The notes under the pieces were generated by a model. It did no database searches, was not told the origin of the DNA, and saw nothing but the letters and a program-made list of their open reading frames with translations. Source: Thermoflexales bacterium (lineage in GTDB: Bacteria > Chloroflexota > Anaerolineae > Fen-1058). From it: a DNA stretch of 13,937 nucleotides. This document shows, piece after piece, positions 1 through 8,194 of this stretch (position 1 is its first letter; each line of letters starts with the position of its first letter). The DNA is taken from contig JAUQXD010001140.1 in NCBI GenBank assembly GCA_030834835.1, positions 1 through 13,937 of the forward strand. The letters are read 5' to 3'. Made by a program: the position numbers and the translations under genes.

Positions 1-1512
1 GATGCCGTCGATCGCCAGCATGGCTTCGTCGCCGGCGGCCAGTCGTTCGTGAATCTGGCCGATATTGGTCAGGCCGGATCGTTCGATGTGACTTAATACG
101 CGCGCGCTGATGCCCAGATCGGCCACGGGCGTGCTGTAGGCGGCGATGGGAATGCGTGCGCGATAGAGGTTGATGGCATCCTGCTTCGACGTATCGGCGC
201 TTTCGGGTGCCGCCACCACGATCGGTGTTTCAGCCACCACCGCGGCCGCCCTGGCCTGTTCGCGCTCGGCCTGCTTGCGCGCCTGCGTAGTGTGGTGAAT
301 ACTATCGAGCAGCTGCTTGATCGTCTGCAATTCTTCCGTATTCCACGGCAGCGATTGCTCCGTGTGGCGTTGCAGAGCCTGCTGCACCAGGGCGCTGTAA
401 GCCGCGGCCGAACCCAGCCGCTCTTTCAGGGCGGGATTGCCTTCCACATGAGCCACGGCGTCGCGAGCGGCTTCAGTCGAGCCTTTGATGTCGATGCGCC
501 AGGCCGTCAGTTTCGCGGCTAAACGCGCGTTTTGACCTTCGCGGCCAATGGCCAGCGAGAGTTGATCGTCGGGTACGATCACCAGCGCAATCTTGCCGTC
601 GCGGGGGTCATCTTCCGGGTGAACGGTGAGCACGCGCGCGGGCGAGAGGGCCTTCTGGATATACACGGCCGGATCGGCGCTCCACTCGATCACGTCGATC
701 TTTTCGCCGCCCAACTCCGATACGATCGACTGGATGCGCACGCCGCGCATGCCGACGCACGCGCCCACCGGATCGATACCCGGTTGCGCGGCGGCCACGG
801 CGATCTTGGAGCGCGCCCCGGCCTCGCGGGCAATCGATTTGATCTCGACGGTGCCGTTGTAGATTTCCGGGACTTCCAGTTCCAGCAGGCGGCGCAGCAT
901 ATTCTTGTGGGCGCGGCTGACGATGATCTGCGGGCCGCGTGTGCTCTTGCGCACTTCCATGACGTAGGCGCGCAGGCGTTGATGCATCTGATAGCGCTCG
1001 CTGGGCACCTGTTCTTTCTTGGGCATCAGGGCTTCGGTGCGGCCCAGATTCAGGGTAATGCCCGGCCCGCCGATGCTCTGCACGACGCCGTTGATGATCT
1101 CGCCTTCGCGCTCGGCGTACAGGTTGTATTGCGCGTCACGTTCGGCTTCGCGGATGCGCTGCAAGATCACCTGTTTGGCGGTCTGCGCCGCGATGCGGCC
1201 AAAACCTTCGGGCGTGGATTCCACCATGACCATGTCGCCGAGTTTGGCGTCTGGCACGATCTGCTGCGCCACATCCAGCGTCACTTCCGTGCGAATGTCC
1301 TGCACATTTTCAGTGACTTCCTTTTCGGCGTAGATGTGGGCCAGGCCGGTTTGACCGTCCATCACGGCGGTGATATTCTGCGCGCTCGACGCATTGACAT
1401 CGCGTCGATAGGCGCTGACCAGGGCCGTGGTCAGGGCTTCCAGCACAACCTCTTTGGGCAGATTGCGCTCGCTGCAAATTTGGTTGAATGCGAGCAAGAA
1501 CTCACTCTTCAT
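1..1512 (-). CDS. nusA: Transcription termination/antitermination factor NusA (3' end outside window)
   Basis: NusA binds RNA polymerase and nascent RNA and controls pausing, termination and antitermination. The reading frame is open from ATG 1512 to the left edge, giving 504 residues without a stop, so the C-terminus is missing. Visible in order: the RNAP-binding N-terminal domain (about 1-125, starting MKSEFLLAFNQI), an S1 domain (about 134-200, EGEIINGVV), KH1 with VGMRG near residue 250, and KH2 with AIGREGQNARLA near 320-330. An Ala/Arg/Glu/Gln-rich linker (about 405-430) follows, then a helix-hairpin-helix-like tail (GLTNIGQIHERL) as in longer NusA proteins. An AGGAG lies 12 nt before the ATG, which is rather far. 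The usual upstream neighbour rimP is absent: a sensor kinase gene lies there, and nusA has its own promoter. infB may follow to the left, but this cannot be seen. Identity is secure from the S1-KH-KH order. Confidence 0.96.
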   Translation of the reverse strand, partial: MKSEFLLAFNQICSERNLPKEVVLEALTTALVSAYRRDVNASSAQNITAVMDGQTGLAHIYAEKEVTENVQDIRTEVTLDVAQQIVPDAKLGDMVMVESTPEGFGRIAAQTAKQVILQRIREAERDAQYNLYAEREGEIINGVVQSIGGPGITLNLGRTEALMPKKEQVPSERYQMHQRLRAYVMEVRKSTRGPQIIVSRAHKNMLRRLLELEVPEIYNGTVEIKSIAREAGARSKIAVAAAQPGIDPVGACVGMRGVRIQSIVSELGGEKIDVIEWSADPAVYIQKALSPARVLTVHPEDDPRDGKIALVIVPDDQLSLAIGREGQNARLAAKLTAWRIDIKGSTEAARDAVAHVEGNPALKERLGSAAAYSALVQQALQRHTEQSLPWNTEELQTIKQLLDSIHHTTQARKQAEREQARAAAVVAETPIVVAAPESADTSKQDAINLYRARIPIAAYSTPVADLGISARVLSHIERSGLTNIGQIHERLAAGDEAMLAIDGI

Positions 1513-1577
1513 AAGCGACTGCCGCTCCTACTTCATAGTCTAAAACCGCACCGGGTTCGACATGCCTACAGAACAAA

Positions 1578-1600
1578 GAAAGTGGGGGTTGCCCACTTTC
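1578..1600 (-). promoter_or_regulatory. Leader hairpin upstream of nusA
   Basis: There is a perfect 9-bp inverted repeat, GAAAGTGGG / CCCACTTTC, with a 5-nt loop, inside the predicted nusA leader. On the minus strand the stem is followed by TTTGTTCTG, a weak T-tract, so it could be an attenuator-like terminator or a simple leader stem. NusA acts on hairpin-dependent pausing and termination, so feedback on its own gene is conceivable, but only the inverted repeat is seen. Confidence 0.45.
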
Positions 1601-1631
1601 CGGTTCGCTACCTAAACTGAACTACGGGGCG

Positions 1632-1660
1632 ATTATAGCATAGCGCTTCGGATTTGACAA
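1632..1660 (-). promoter_or_regulatory. Sigma70-type promoter of nusA
   Basis: On the minus strand a perfect TATAAT (1632-1637) lies exactly 17 nt downstream of TTGTCA (1655-1660, five of six bases of the -35 consensus). The discriminator after the -10 is GC-rich (CGCCCCGT). The predicted start near 1625 gives a leader of about 110 nt before the nusA ATG at 1512. The same 14-nt block TATAATCGCCCCGT is found at the tRNA-Ser promoter. GC-rich discriminators are typical of promoters under stringent (ppGpp) control in bacteria where this was studied; such control here is an inference. Confidence 0.8.
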
Positions 1661-1695
1661 GGTTTTTGAGATTGAGTGAGCGGGGAGCGGTCAAG

Positions 1696-1797
1696 GGTAA
1701 ACTGGTAAATCGGTAAATTGGTACATTGGTAGATTGGTGAGCTGGCTCGACCGGTTACCGATTGACCGATCACCAGTCTACTGATTTACCAATTTAC
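1696..1797. repeat. Octamer array 1, two-armed imperfect palindrome
   Basis: Six in-register octamers run from 1696 to 1743 (GGTAAACT, GGTAAATC, GGTAAATT, GGTACATT, GGTAGATT, GGTGAGCT). After a short centre, the reverse-complement form (units such as ACCGATTG, ACCAGTCT, ACCAATTT) runs to 1797 with mixed 7-8 nt spacing. The whole is an imperfect inverted repeat of about 100 bp. It ends 6 bp before the stop codon of the sensor kinase and fills most of the gap to the nusA promoter. The arms could fold into a long hairpin in RNA or DNA. No open reading frame is supported here. Confidence 0.85.
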
Positions 1798-1803
1798 GGA
1801 CCC

Positions 1804-4800
1804 CTATTCCTCAACCGCCTTCACGGTAAACGAGAATTCGCTGCCGCCATCGGGCGCGTCGTCCACCCAGATCTGGCCGCCGTGAGCTTCTATCGCCAGA
1901 CGGCAGAAGCTTAACCCCAGACCGGTGCCGCGCCGCCGACCAACCTGATCGGGCAGCTGCACGAAGCGCTCGAAAATGCGGGTGCGAAATTCGGGCGGAA
2001 CGCCGGGACCCGTGTCACGTACGGCGCAGCGCACATAAGCGGGATTGGCTGACCAGCGCTCGGCCAGCACGCCTATCTGCCCGTTGGCGGGCGTGAATTT
2101 CAGCGCATTGTCCAGCAGGTTGGTGAGCACGCGCCCGAGTTTGTCCTCATCGGCCAAGACGCGCGGCAGGTCGCTGGCCAGCTGCTGCCGGATGACGATG
2201 CCGATTTCCTGGGCTAACGGGATGAGATGCGTGACAGACGACTGAACCAGCGCGTCGAGCGACACGGGCCGCAAATCCGCCAGCGCCTGCCCCGACTTCA
2301 GTTTGCTAATGTCCAACAGCGAGTTGACCAGATTGAGCAGTTTGTCGGTGCTGTGAATGCTGATGCTCAGGGCCTGGCTCTCGTCTGAGTCCGGTTGATC
2401 GGGCGTGACCATGTCCTTCAACATGTACAGGCCCCCCAGAATGCTCGTGAGCGGGCTGCGCAGATCGTGCACAATGGTGTTGGTGAGTTCATCACGCAGC
2501 ATCTGCAATTGGCGTTCTTCGGTGACGTCGCGCAGCACCAACATCCAACCGATGGGTTGCTGACGCGCATCACGGACCGGCAAACAGGCGCGCTCCACGT
2601 AGCGCTCCGCGTGAGTATGTTCGCCGTCAACGAGCCGGGGCAGGGCGAAAACTTCTTTGGGCCAATCGATGGGTTGACCGGCTAACAGTTGTTGAAGTGT
2701 GGCCCACACGGCCGTCGGTGACAGACCCAGCCTGGCAGCCAGCCCGATGTCGGGTCGATCGAGCAGGTCTTGCAGGGAGCGCCCTTCCAGGTCGGCGCCG
2801 GGCAATCCCCACATGTGCTCCAGTTCGGGATTGACCAGCAAGACACGGCTGGCCGTGTCAAACATCAAGAGGCCGTCGTGCGAGCTGTTGAGAATGGCCT
2901 GGAGTTGATCGCGTCCGTGGGCGATGGCGGCAAAGAGCCGCGCGTTGTCAATGGCAATGGCAGCCTGGTTGGCGAGCGCGGTGATTACCTGCTGCCCGTC
3001 GTCGTCAAAATGATGCGGGATGAAGCTGTTGACGTAGAGCACACCCATGGGGCGGGCACGACTGATCAGCGGGGCGGCGATGAGCGATCGGACGCCGGCG
3101 GCGCGCAGCGCAGGATTGAGGTCTGACTCGCTGTCGGTGTCGTCGATCAGAACGGGCAGCGCCCGATCGATCACGCGCCGGGTCAGGCCGGTGCGCCGAA
3201 TCTGCGGCGTGCTCGACCAGGCGGATGACGCTCCCAGGTGATAGGCGCGTTCAAACGTGTCCTGCGTGGCGTCGTACAGATAGACGGTCACACTGTCGGC
3301 GTCGGTGATGGTGCGGGCGGTGAGGCTGATATGGCGCAGCACTTCGTGCAGATCGACGCTGGCTGTCAGGGCCAGACTGGCCTGATAAAGCTGGCTGAGC
3401 TCGTTGATGCGGCGGGCGCGGTCGTCAAACAGGCGGGCATTTTGCACGGCAATGGCGGCCTGATTGGCCAGCGTCCGGGCCAGGCGCAGTTCGTCGGAGG
3501 TGAAGACGCGATCGGGGCGGTGGTCGGCCCACGCGACTGCGCCGATGGCTTCGTTGACGGCGACCAGCGGCACATTGAGCTGCGCGTGCAGATCGTAATC
3601 CTGCAGCAGTCTCAATTCGGCCGGGTCGGCTTGCGCGTCGGCGCGATAGACGATCAATGGTTCGCGGTTGTCCAGCATCGTCTGTGTGGCCGGGAAATCG
3701 GCCAGGCGATACGCGGCGGGGCGATTCAGCGCAGTTGACGCTGGCGCAACGTCCAGATGGGTGTACTGACCGATCACCTCCAACCAGCCGGTGGCCGGCC
3801 GCAGCAACATCAACGAACAGTAGGTCGAGTCCAGTGCGCACGCCATCTGCCGGGTGAGTTCGCGGCCTAACTGCTGCAGGTCAAGAATGGACGTGAGCTG
3901 CTGGCCGATGGTGTACAGGCTTTCCATTTCGTCCAGGCGCGTCTGCGCATTGCGATACAGCTGCGCGTTGTGCAGCGCGATGGCCGCCTGAGTGGCGAGT
4001 TGGCCGACGAAATCGGCGGCGGGCAGATCGAACCGATCGACCTGCGTGCTTTCCAGATTGATGACGCCCAGGATGTGATCGTGCTGTTGAATGGGCACCA
4101 CCAGTTCCGATCGGACCGCGGCCTCCGCCGTGAAGTAATCCGGATCGAGGCGCACATCGCTGACGAGTTGCAACTGGCCCGATCGGATGGCGCGCCCCAC
4201 AATGCCCTGCGTCACCGGCCAGTCGACGCCGATGAAGGCGCGGACGCGTTCTTCGCCATAGCCTTTCATAACCGTGACGCGGACCACTTGCCGATCGGGT
4301 TGCCACAGACCGATTAGCCCGTAGCGCGCGCCGGTGGCGACCATGGCCAGCTCGAGCACGCGCTGAATGACTCGATCGAAATCCAACGAGGCCGACAGGT
4401 CACGACCGATTTGCTCCAGGGCGGCCAGCTGTTCGATGCGGAGCGTCAGGGCTTCGTCGGCGCGGCTGTAGCGTTTGGCGTTGACGACGGCGATGGCGGC
4501 CTGATTGGCGAACGTGTTCAGCAGATCGATCTCGGCCAGGGTAAAGTGATGAGCGTCGGCGTAGTAGACGGTCAGTCCGCCAATCGCCTGCGCGTGCGTC
4601 TGCAATGGCATATCGGCAAAGGCGCGAAAGCCTTCGGCTTCGGCCACGGCGTGAAAATCGCTCAGGCGCGGATCGCTGCGCACATCGTCCACGATGAGGG
4701 GCTGGCGCGTGGCGACCACCACCGATCGGCCGCCAGGATCGACGGCCAGTGCGCGCGAGTTCGTCACGTAGTGCGGGCTTAGATTGTGCGAGGCGGCCAG

Positions 4801-6243
4801 CGACACGGTTTGACCAGCCTCATCGGCGAGAAAGATGGCCGCCTTCTGATTGCCCATGACGCGCCCGACGGAGGTGACGATCACGTCGAGCACGCGGCTA
4901 AGATCGAGCGTGGAGTTGATGGCCATCGAGACAGAGTTCAGGATGGCAAGATTGGTGGTGTGATGGCGCGCCGTGATGTAGGTCTGCGCATTGTGAATGG
5001 CGGCGGCGGCCTGCGCGGCGATGGCGACCAGAATGTTCCGATGGGCGGCCGTGTATCGATCGGGGTGTTCCATGTTCTGGACACCGATCGCGCCCAGCAC
5101 TTCGTCGCCAAAGACGATCGGCACACCCAGCCACGATTGAGCCACGGGGCCGCCGGGCTGAATGCCCAGCTGCTCCAGCGCGGCTCGCACATCACGCGGA
5201 ATCAGCAGCGGGCGGCGCGAGGCGATGACATGCTCAGTGAGGCCTGGCCCAAAGGCGCGGCTGTCGTAACGGGTGCGGCTGTCGTTTTCGTAAGCCAGCG
5301 GGAAGATCAGCTGGCCGTCATCGCCGTTGTACAGCGCGATGTAAAAATAGGCGGCATCCATGAGCTGCCGGGTTTGCCGGTACACGGCCTCCAATACTTC
5401 CGGCAGTTCCAGACTGTTGGCCACGGCTTGGCCCAGGATGCTGAGTGAGTTGAGTTCGCGCACGCGCTGCTCCAGGCGAGCGCGAGCGCGGCTGAGATTG
5501 TGAATCAACCCCATGCCCACGAGTATGAAGATGCAGAATGAGGCAAAGACCAGCGCCGGCGTATTGAGGAAGGTAGACGCGATCAGGCTGGCAAAGAAGA
5601 TCGGCAGGATTTCCAGCAGCATGACGGCGCGCCAGTGGTTGCGGACGTAGTCGCGGACGTTGTGGCCTTCCAGCCGGTGATACAGGGCGAAAATGCTGTA
5701 GTGGGTCAGTAGATAGCCGCCAAACAGGCCCAGCAGCGGTATCAGGTCTACGGCAAGATTGATCAGGACCCACTGTGTCTGACCGGCTTCAACGATCGGG
5801 ATACGGCCGCCGGTGAGACTATACAGCAAGCCGCCCACCAGCAGACTTAGCCCGTGCAGCGAGAGATTGCTGCTCGCGGTGATCAAAAAGTACCGCCAGC
5901 CGCGCGGCTTAAAGCCGAATGGTTCGGGGATGAGGTGGCGCAGCCCTTCACCCAGCAGCACGCCGATCAGGGTGATCAACGCGGCGGGGCCTAAACCCAG
6001 CGCCAGAAACGAGGCGGTGATGATGATGCTGCCGAAGTTAGCATCGCCAGATTCAAAGGAGATGCCCAGGTTGATGGCCGTGGCGAGGGTGATGATCCAG
6101 ATGAGGTACACCCACCATGCCACAGCAGCGGGCGATGTCCCGATGACGATGGCACACCCGATGAACGTCGCCAGCCCCAGGCCCAGGGCGGCAACCTCGT
6201 CAGGTTGGATGGAGCGGCGAGCAGACGATTCAGCCATCGACAT
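1804..6243 (-). CDS. Membrane-bound hybrid-sensor-type histidine kinase: TM domain, 5 GAF, PAS, HisKA, HATPase_c
   Basis: A 1479-residue sensor kinase that would autophosphorylate on His and pass the phosphate to an unseen response regulator. Residues about 18-248 form seven or eight membrane segments. Five GAF domains follow (about 265-430, 440-600, 606-765, 775-940, 948-1108), each ending in a variant of LANQAAIAVQNARLF. Then come a PAS domain (about 1112-1240), HisKA with IVHDLRSPLTSI (His about 1259), and an ATPase domain with N-box NLLDNALKFTP (Asn 1379), DTGPGVP, IFERF and GTGLGLSF (1439-1446). There is no receiver domain and no obvious chromophore cysteine. The frame stays open upstream to 6606, but that part overlaps the divergent lipoprotein gene and is not kinase-like. 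ATG 6243 (MSMAESS) or ATG 6237 lies just before the first membrane segment; neither has a clear Shine-Dalgarno. The stimulus is unknown, and no partner regulator lies in the window. Confidence 0.93.
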   Translation of the reverse strand: MSMAESSARRSIQPDEVAALGLGLATFIGCAIVIGTSPAAVAWWVYLIWIITLATAINLGISFESGDANFGSIIITASFLALGLGPAALITLIGVLLGEGLRHLIPEPFGFKPRGWRYFLITASSNLSLHGLSLLVGGLLYSLTGGRIPIVEAGQTQWVLINLAVDLIPLLGLFGGYLLTHYSIFALYHRLEGHNVRDYVRNHWRAVMLLEILPIFFASLIASTFLNTPALVFASFCIFILVGMGLIHNLSRARARLEQRVRELNSLSILGQAVANSLELPEVLEAVYRQTRQLMDAAYFYIALYNGDDGQLIFPLAYENDSRTRYDSRAFGPGLTEHVIASRRPLLIPRDVRAALEQLGIQPGGPVAQSWLGVPIVFGDEVLGAIGVQNMEHPDRYTAAHRNILVAIAAQAAAAIHNAQTYITARHHTTNLAILNSVSMAINSTLDLSRVLDVIVTSVGRVMGNQKAAIFLADEAGQTVSLAASHNLSPHYVTNSRALAVDPGGRSVVVATRQPLIVDDVRSDPRLSDFHAVAEAEGFRAFADMPLQTHAQAIGGLTVYYADAHHFTLAEIDLLNTFANQAAIAVVNAKRYSRADEALTLRIEQLAALEQIGRDLSASLDFDRVIQRVLELAMVATGARYGLIGLWQPDRQVVRVTVMKGYGEERVRAFIGVDWPVTQGIVGRAIRSGQLQLVSDVRLDPDYFTAEAAVRSELVVPIQQHDHILGVINLESTQVDRFDLPAADFVGQLATQAAIALHNAQLYRNAQTRLDEMESLYTIGQQLTSILDLQQLGRELTRQMACALDSTYCSLMLLRPATGWLEVIGQYTHLDVAPASTALNRPAAYRLADFPATQTMLDNREPLIVYRADAQADPAELRLLQDYDLHAQLNVPLVAVNEAIGAVAWADHRPDRVFTSDELRLARTLANQAAIAVQNARLFDDRARRINELSQLYQASLALTASVDLHEVLRHISLTARTITDADSVTVYLYDATQDTFERAYHLGASSAWSSTPQIRRTGLTRRVIDRALPVLIDDTDSESDLNPALRAAGVRSLIAAPLISRARPMGVLYVNSFIPHHFDDDGQQVITALANQAAIAIDNARLFAAIAHGRDQLQAILNSSHDGLLMFDTASRVLLVNPELEHMWGLPGADLEGRSLQDLLDRPDIGLAARLGLSPTAVWATLQQLLAGQPIDWPKEVFALPRLVDGEHTHAERYVERACLPVRDARQQPIGWMLVLRDVTEERQLQMLRDELTNTIVHDLRSPLTSILGGLYMLKDMVTPDQPDSDESQALSISIHSTDKLLNLVNSLLDISKLKSGQALADLRPVSLDALVQSSVTHLIPLAQEIGIVIRQQLASDLPRVLADEDKLGRVLTNLLDNALKFTPANGQIGVLAERWSANPAYVRCAVRDTGPGVPPEFRTRIFERFVQLPDQVGRRRGTGLGLSFCRLAIEAHGGQIWVDDAPDGGSEFSFTVKAVEE

Positions 6244-6347
6244 CGGCGGCAAAGCCCACAATTTGAGGCGATCTACGGGCCAGTCCGGCGGAAGATTAAG
6301 CAGTGGCGAGTCTAGCACAAAATGGCCTGACTCACAACAGACCGCGC

Positions 6348-6372
6348 CGCGCGCGTGCGCGCATGGTATAAT
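6348..6372 (+). promoter_or_regulatory. Putative promoter of the LysM lipoprotein gene with alternating Pu/Py tract
   Basis: A perfect TATAAT lies at 6367-6372 on the plus strand, 19 nt before ATG 6392, so the mRNA would be almost leaderless. No -35 match is present at the expected place. That space is filled by 18 strictly alternating pyrimidine/purine bases (6348-6365, mostly CG), a sequence type able to form Z-DNA under negative supercoiling. The 148-bp divergent region shared with the kinase gene holds no clear minus-strand promoter. Confidence 0.5.
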
Positions 6373-6391
6373 TTTGCCCGCATGAGAACAG

Positions 6392-7381
6392 ATGATGATT
6401 AAACGTTTACAAGGCGCGCTCGCGCTGCTCAGTGTGTTATGGACGACCGCTTGCGGCGGCCAGGTGGTCAGCGGTTCCACGCCCACCCCCGCGTCACTGG
6501 CGGTCATTTTGCCGTCATCGACGGCGCGCGCCACCTTTTCCCCGCAGATGTTGACGCCGATCCCGACGAATACCCCCGCGCCGACGCCGACTCCCGTTGT
6601 GCACATCGTTCAGCCGGGCGATACGCTGCTGGGCATTGCGCTGCAATATGGCGTCACCCTGGACGCTTTGCAACAGATCAACGGCGTGCTGCGCCCCGAG
6701 ACACTGCAAATCGGCCAGCAGATTATCATTCCAATCGGCGAGTTGTCGGCATCCAACGCGGGCGGCGAAGGCCAATTCCTGCTGCCGACACCCGCCCCCG
6801 CGGCCGTGGTAATCACAAACACGGCGCGATATCTCACGCCGGTGGGCAGCCTGTGGGTGTTGGGCGAAGTCTACAATCCGACCGGTGAACCAATCGAAAA
6901 CGTGCAGGTGCGCGTAGGCCTGATGGACGAGGGCGGCCGCGAGATCGCCAGCGATTTGACGTTTACGGTGCTGGATTTTGTGCCGGCCACGGGCCGCTCG
7001 CCGTTTGGCGTCCTGTTTACCGAACCGCCGCAGGGGGTGGCCGGTTTTCAGGCGATCATCGTGCGCGCCGAACCATCCTACAACAACGCCAATCGTTACG
7101 CCCAACTCCAGGTGACCGCCGCGCAGATCGAGCAGGCCGGGGCCGGGTATCGCGTGACCGGCACGGCGACCAACAGCGGCGCGTGGAATGCCGTGGATGC
7201 GCGGATCACGGTGACGGTGTATGATGCCGAACATCGCGTGACCGGTTATCGCCATGTGTCACTGCCCGATGAGCAATTCACCGTCGGCGCAACCGCTCAA
7301 TTCGATGTGACCGTTGCGCCGGATCCGTCAGCGCCGGATGTGGCCGATTTTGCGGCGGTCGTGCAGGCGCGATCACAATGA
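6392..7381 (+). CDS. LysM-domain surface lipoprotein with FxLYD-like beta domains
   Basis: A predicted exported protein of 329 residues. It starts with a positively charged, hydrophobic signal (MMIKRLQGALALLSVLW) and a lipobox-like TTAC with Cys21; Thr at -3 is atypical, so lipidation is probable rather than certain. A Pro/Thr linker (about 45-66, PTNTPAPTPTP) leads to one LysM domain (about 68-115: HIVQPGDTLLGIALQYGVTL...LQIGQQIIIPI), which binds N-acetylglucosamine glycans such as peptidoglycan. The rest (about 135-329) looks like two FxLYD-like beta domains (GEVYNPTGEPIENVQVRVGL and GTATNSGAWNAVDARITVTVY). The role is likely in the cell envelope; no catalytic residues are recognisable. It is divergent from the kinase gene. 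ATG 6392 is followed by ATG 6395, and no strong Shine-Dalgarno is present. The last Gln codon and the stop lie within a CAATNNN heptad array. Confidence 0.85.
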   Translation: MMIKRLQGALALLSVLWTTACGGQVVSGSTPTPASLAVILPSSTARATFSPQMLTPIPTNTPAPTPTPVVHIVQPGDTLLGIALQYGVTLDALQQINGVLRPETLQIGQQIIIPIGELSASNAGGEGQFLLPTPAPAAVVITNTARYLTPVGSLWVLGEVYNPTGEPIENVQVRVGLMDEGGREIASDLTFTVLDFVPATGRSPFGVLFTEPPQGVAGFQAIIVRAEPSYNNANRYAQLQVTAAQIEQAGAGYRVTGTATNSGAWNAVDARITVTVYDAEHRVTGYRHVSLPDEQFTVGATAQFDVTVAPDPSAPDVADFAAVVQARSQ

Positions 7382-7413
7382 TCAATTAACAATTAACAAT
7401 GATCAATGAACAA
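7376..7413. repeat. CAATNNN heptad array at the lipoprotein stop codon
   Basis: Five in-register heptads (CAATGAT, CAATTAA, CAATTAA, CAATGAT, CAATGAA) followed by CAAG. The first unit contains the final Gln codon and the TGA stop of the LysM gene. This is a different family from the GGTARATT octamers but has a similar period and location. A related CAATNNN array lies upstream of tRNA-Ser. Confidence 0.8.
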
Positions 7414-7443
7414 GTGCCCCTGGCCAATGCGCTTTGCCGCCTG

Positions 7444-7507
7444 ACCGATTGACCAGTTACCAATCACCAATCAACTGATTGACCGATTACCCATCGACCG
7501 AGTAACC
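7444..7507. repeat. Octamer array 2, one-armed, abutting plsC start
   Basis: Units of 7-8 nt starting in ACC or its variants (ACCGATTG, ACCAGTT, ACCAATC, ACCAATCA, ACTGATTG, ACCGATT, ACCCATCG, ACCGAGTA, ACC) run directly into the ATG of plsC at 7508. These are the reverse complement of the GGTARATT family. Unlike the other arrays there is no opposite arm. The array occupies the place where a Shine-Dalgarno would be expected. Together with the CAAT heptads it makes up most of the 126-bp gap between the lipoprotein and plsC genes. Confidence 0.8.
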
Positions 7508-8194
7508 ATGTCCGACACCACGATCAATCGCCCGCCGCGCCACACCACGCCCCGCATTCATCGTATTCTCAAGACTTTTGCGCTGATCATCATCAAACTG
7601 GTTGCGCGGATCGATCTGAAGGGCATGGAGCATGTGCCGCTCAGTGGCGCGCTCGTCATCGTCACCAATCATCTCAGTTCGTTTGATACGCTGTCGCTCA
7701 TTGGTCTGGGACCGGTGCGGCAGGCCACGGCTTTCGGCGCGATTGAGCATCGCTCGGATTTCATCGCGGGCTGGGCGCTGGACAAATTGGGTCTGATCTG
7801 GGTGCGGCGTGGCGAAGCCGATCGGGAAGCGGTGAAAATCGCTATTGACGAACTCAAGGCAGGCACGGCGGTCGGCGTCGCGATCGAGGGCACGCGCAGT
7901 CGCACGGGCGGCCTGTTGCCGGGGAAGACGGGCGCGGCCTACCTGGCGAATCGCGCCAACGCGCCAATCGTGCCGATGGCGATCTGGGGCACGGAGCAGA
8001 TAATCAGCAATCTCAAGCGCTTGCGGCGCAGCACCATTCACATCCGCCTGGGGCCGGTGATTCATTTGCCCGAAGGCCGCGCCAATACTGCACAGCTGGA
8101 AGAGTACACCGATCAGCTGATGCTGACCATCGCGCGGATGCTGCCGCCGGAATATCGCGGCGTGTATCGAGACAGAGTGAAGGATGAAGGATGA
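7508..8194 (+). CDS. plsC: 1-acyl-sn-glycerol-3-phosphate acyltransferase (PlsC/LPLAT family)
   Basis: A 228-residue acyltransferase that would acylate lysophosphatidic acid at the membrane to form phosphatidic acid. The LPLAT motifs are all present: the catalytic HX4D box NHLSSFD (His55, Asp60), LGLIWVRRGEADREAV (about 94-109), EGTRSRTG (127-134) and APIVPMAI (152-159). The length is normal for compact PlsC proteins. A weakly hydrophobic segment (about 23-33) may hold it at the membrane. The start at 7508 directly follows a repeat array and has no Shine-Dalgarno. The last residues (RVKDEG) and the stop codon are encoded by AGGATGA heptads that continue into the ribosome-binding site of the next gene. 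The substrate (phosphatidate pathway or another lysolipid) cannot be decided from sequence alone. Confidence 0.92.
   Translation: MSDTTINRPPRHTTPRIHRILKTFALIIIKLVARIDLKGMEHVPLSGALVIVTNHLSSFDTLSLIGLGPVRQATAFGAIEHRSDFIAGWALDKLGLIWVRRGEADREAVKIAIDELKAGTAVGVAIEGTRSRTGGLLPGKTGAAYLANRANAPIVPMAIWGTEQIISNLKRLRRSTIHIRLGPVIHLPEGRANTAQLEEYTDQLMLTIARMLPPEYRGVYRDRVKDEG

Noticed and set aside
532..1620. Long plus-strand open frame of 362 codons across the nusA region
   Set aside because: It is antisense to nusA, is rich in His/Asp/Ala/Arg as expected from reading a high-GC gene backwards, and has no recognisable domain. The minus-strand NusA translation shows all family motifs.
3000..5500. Overlapping frames on both strands within the sensor kinase
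   Set aside because: They are shadows of the high-GC kinase gene and show no domains, ribosome-binding sites or independent composition.
6244..6606. N-terminal extension of the sensor kinase up to 6606
   Set aside because: It would overlap the divergent LysM lipoprotein gene by more than 200 bp, and its Gly/Val- and Cys-rich residues are the antisense of the Pro/Thr linker. ATG 6243 lies right before the first membrane segment.
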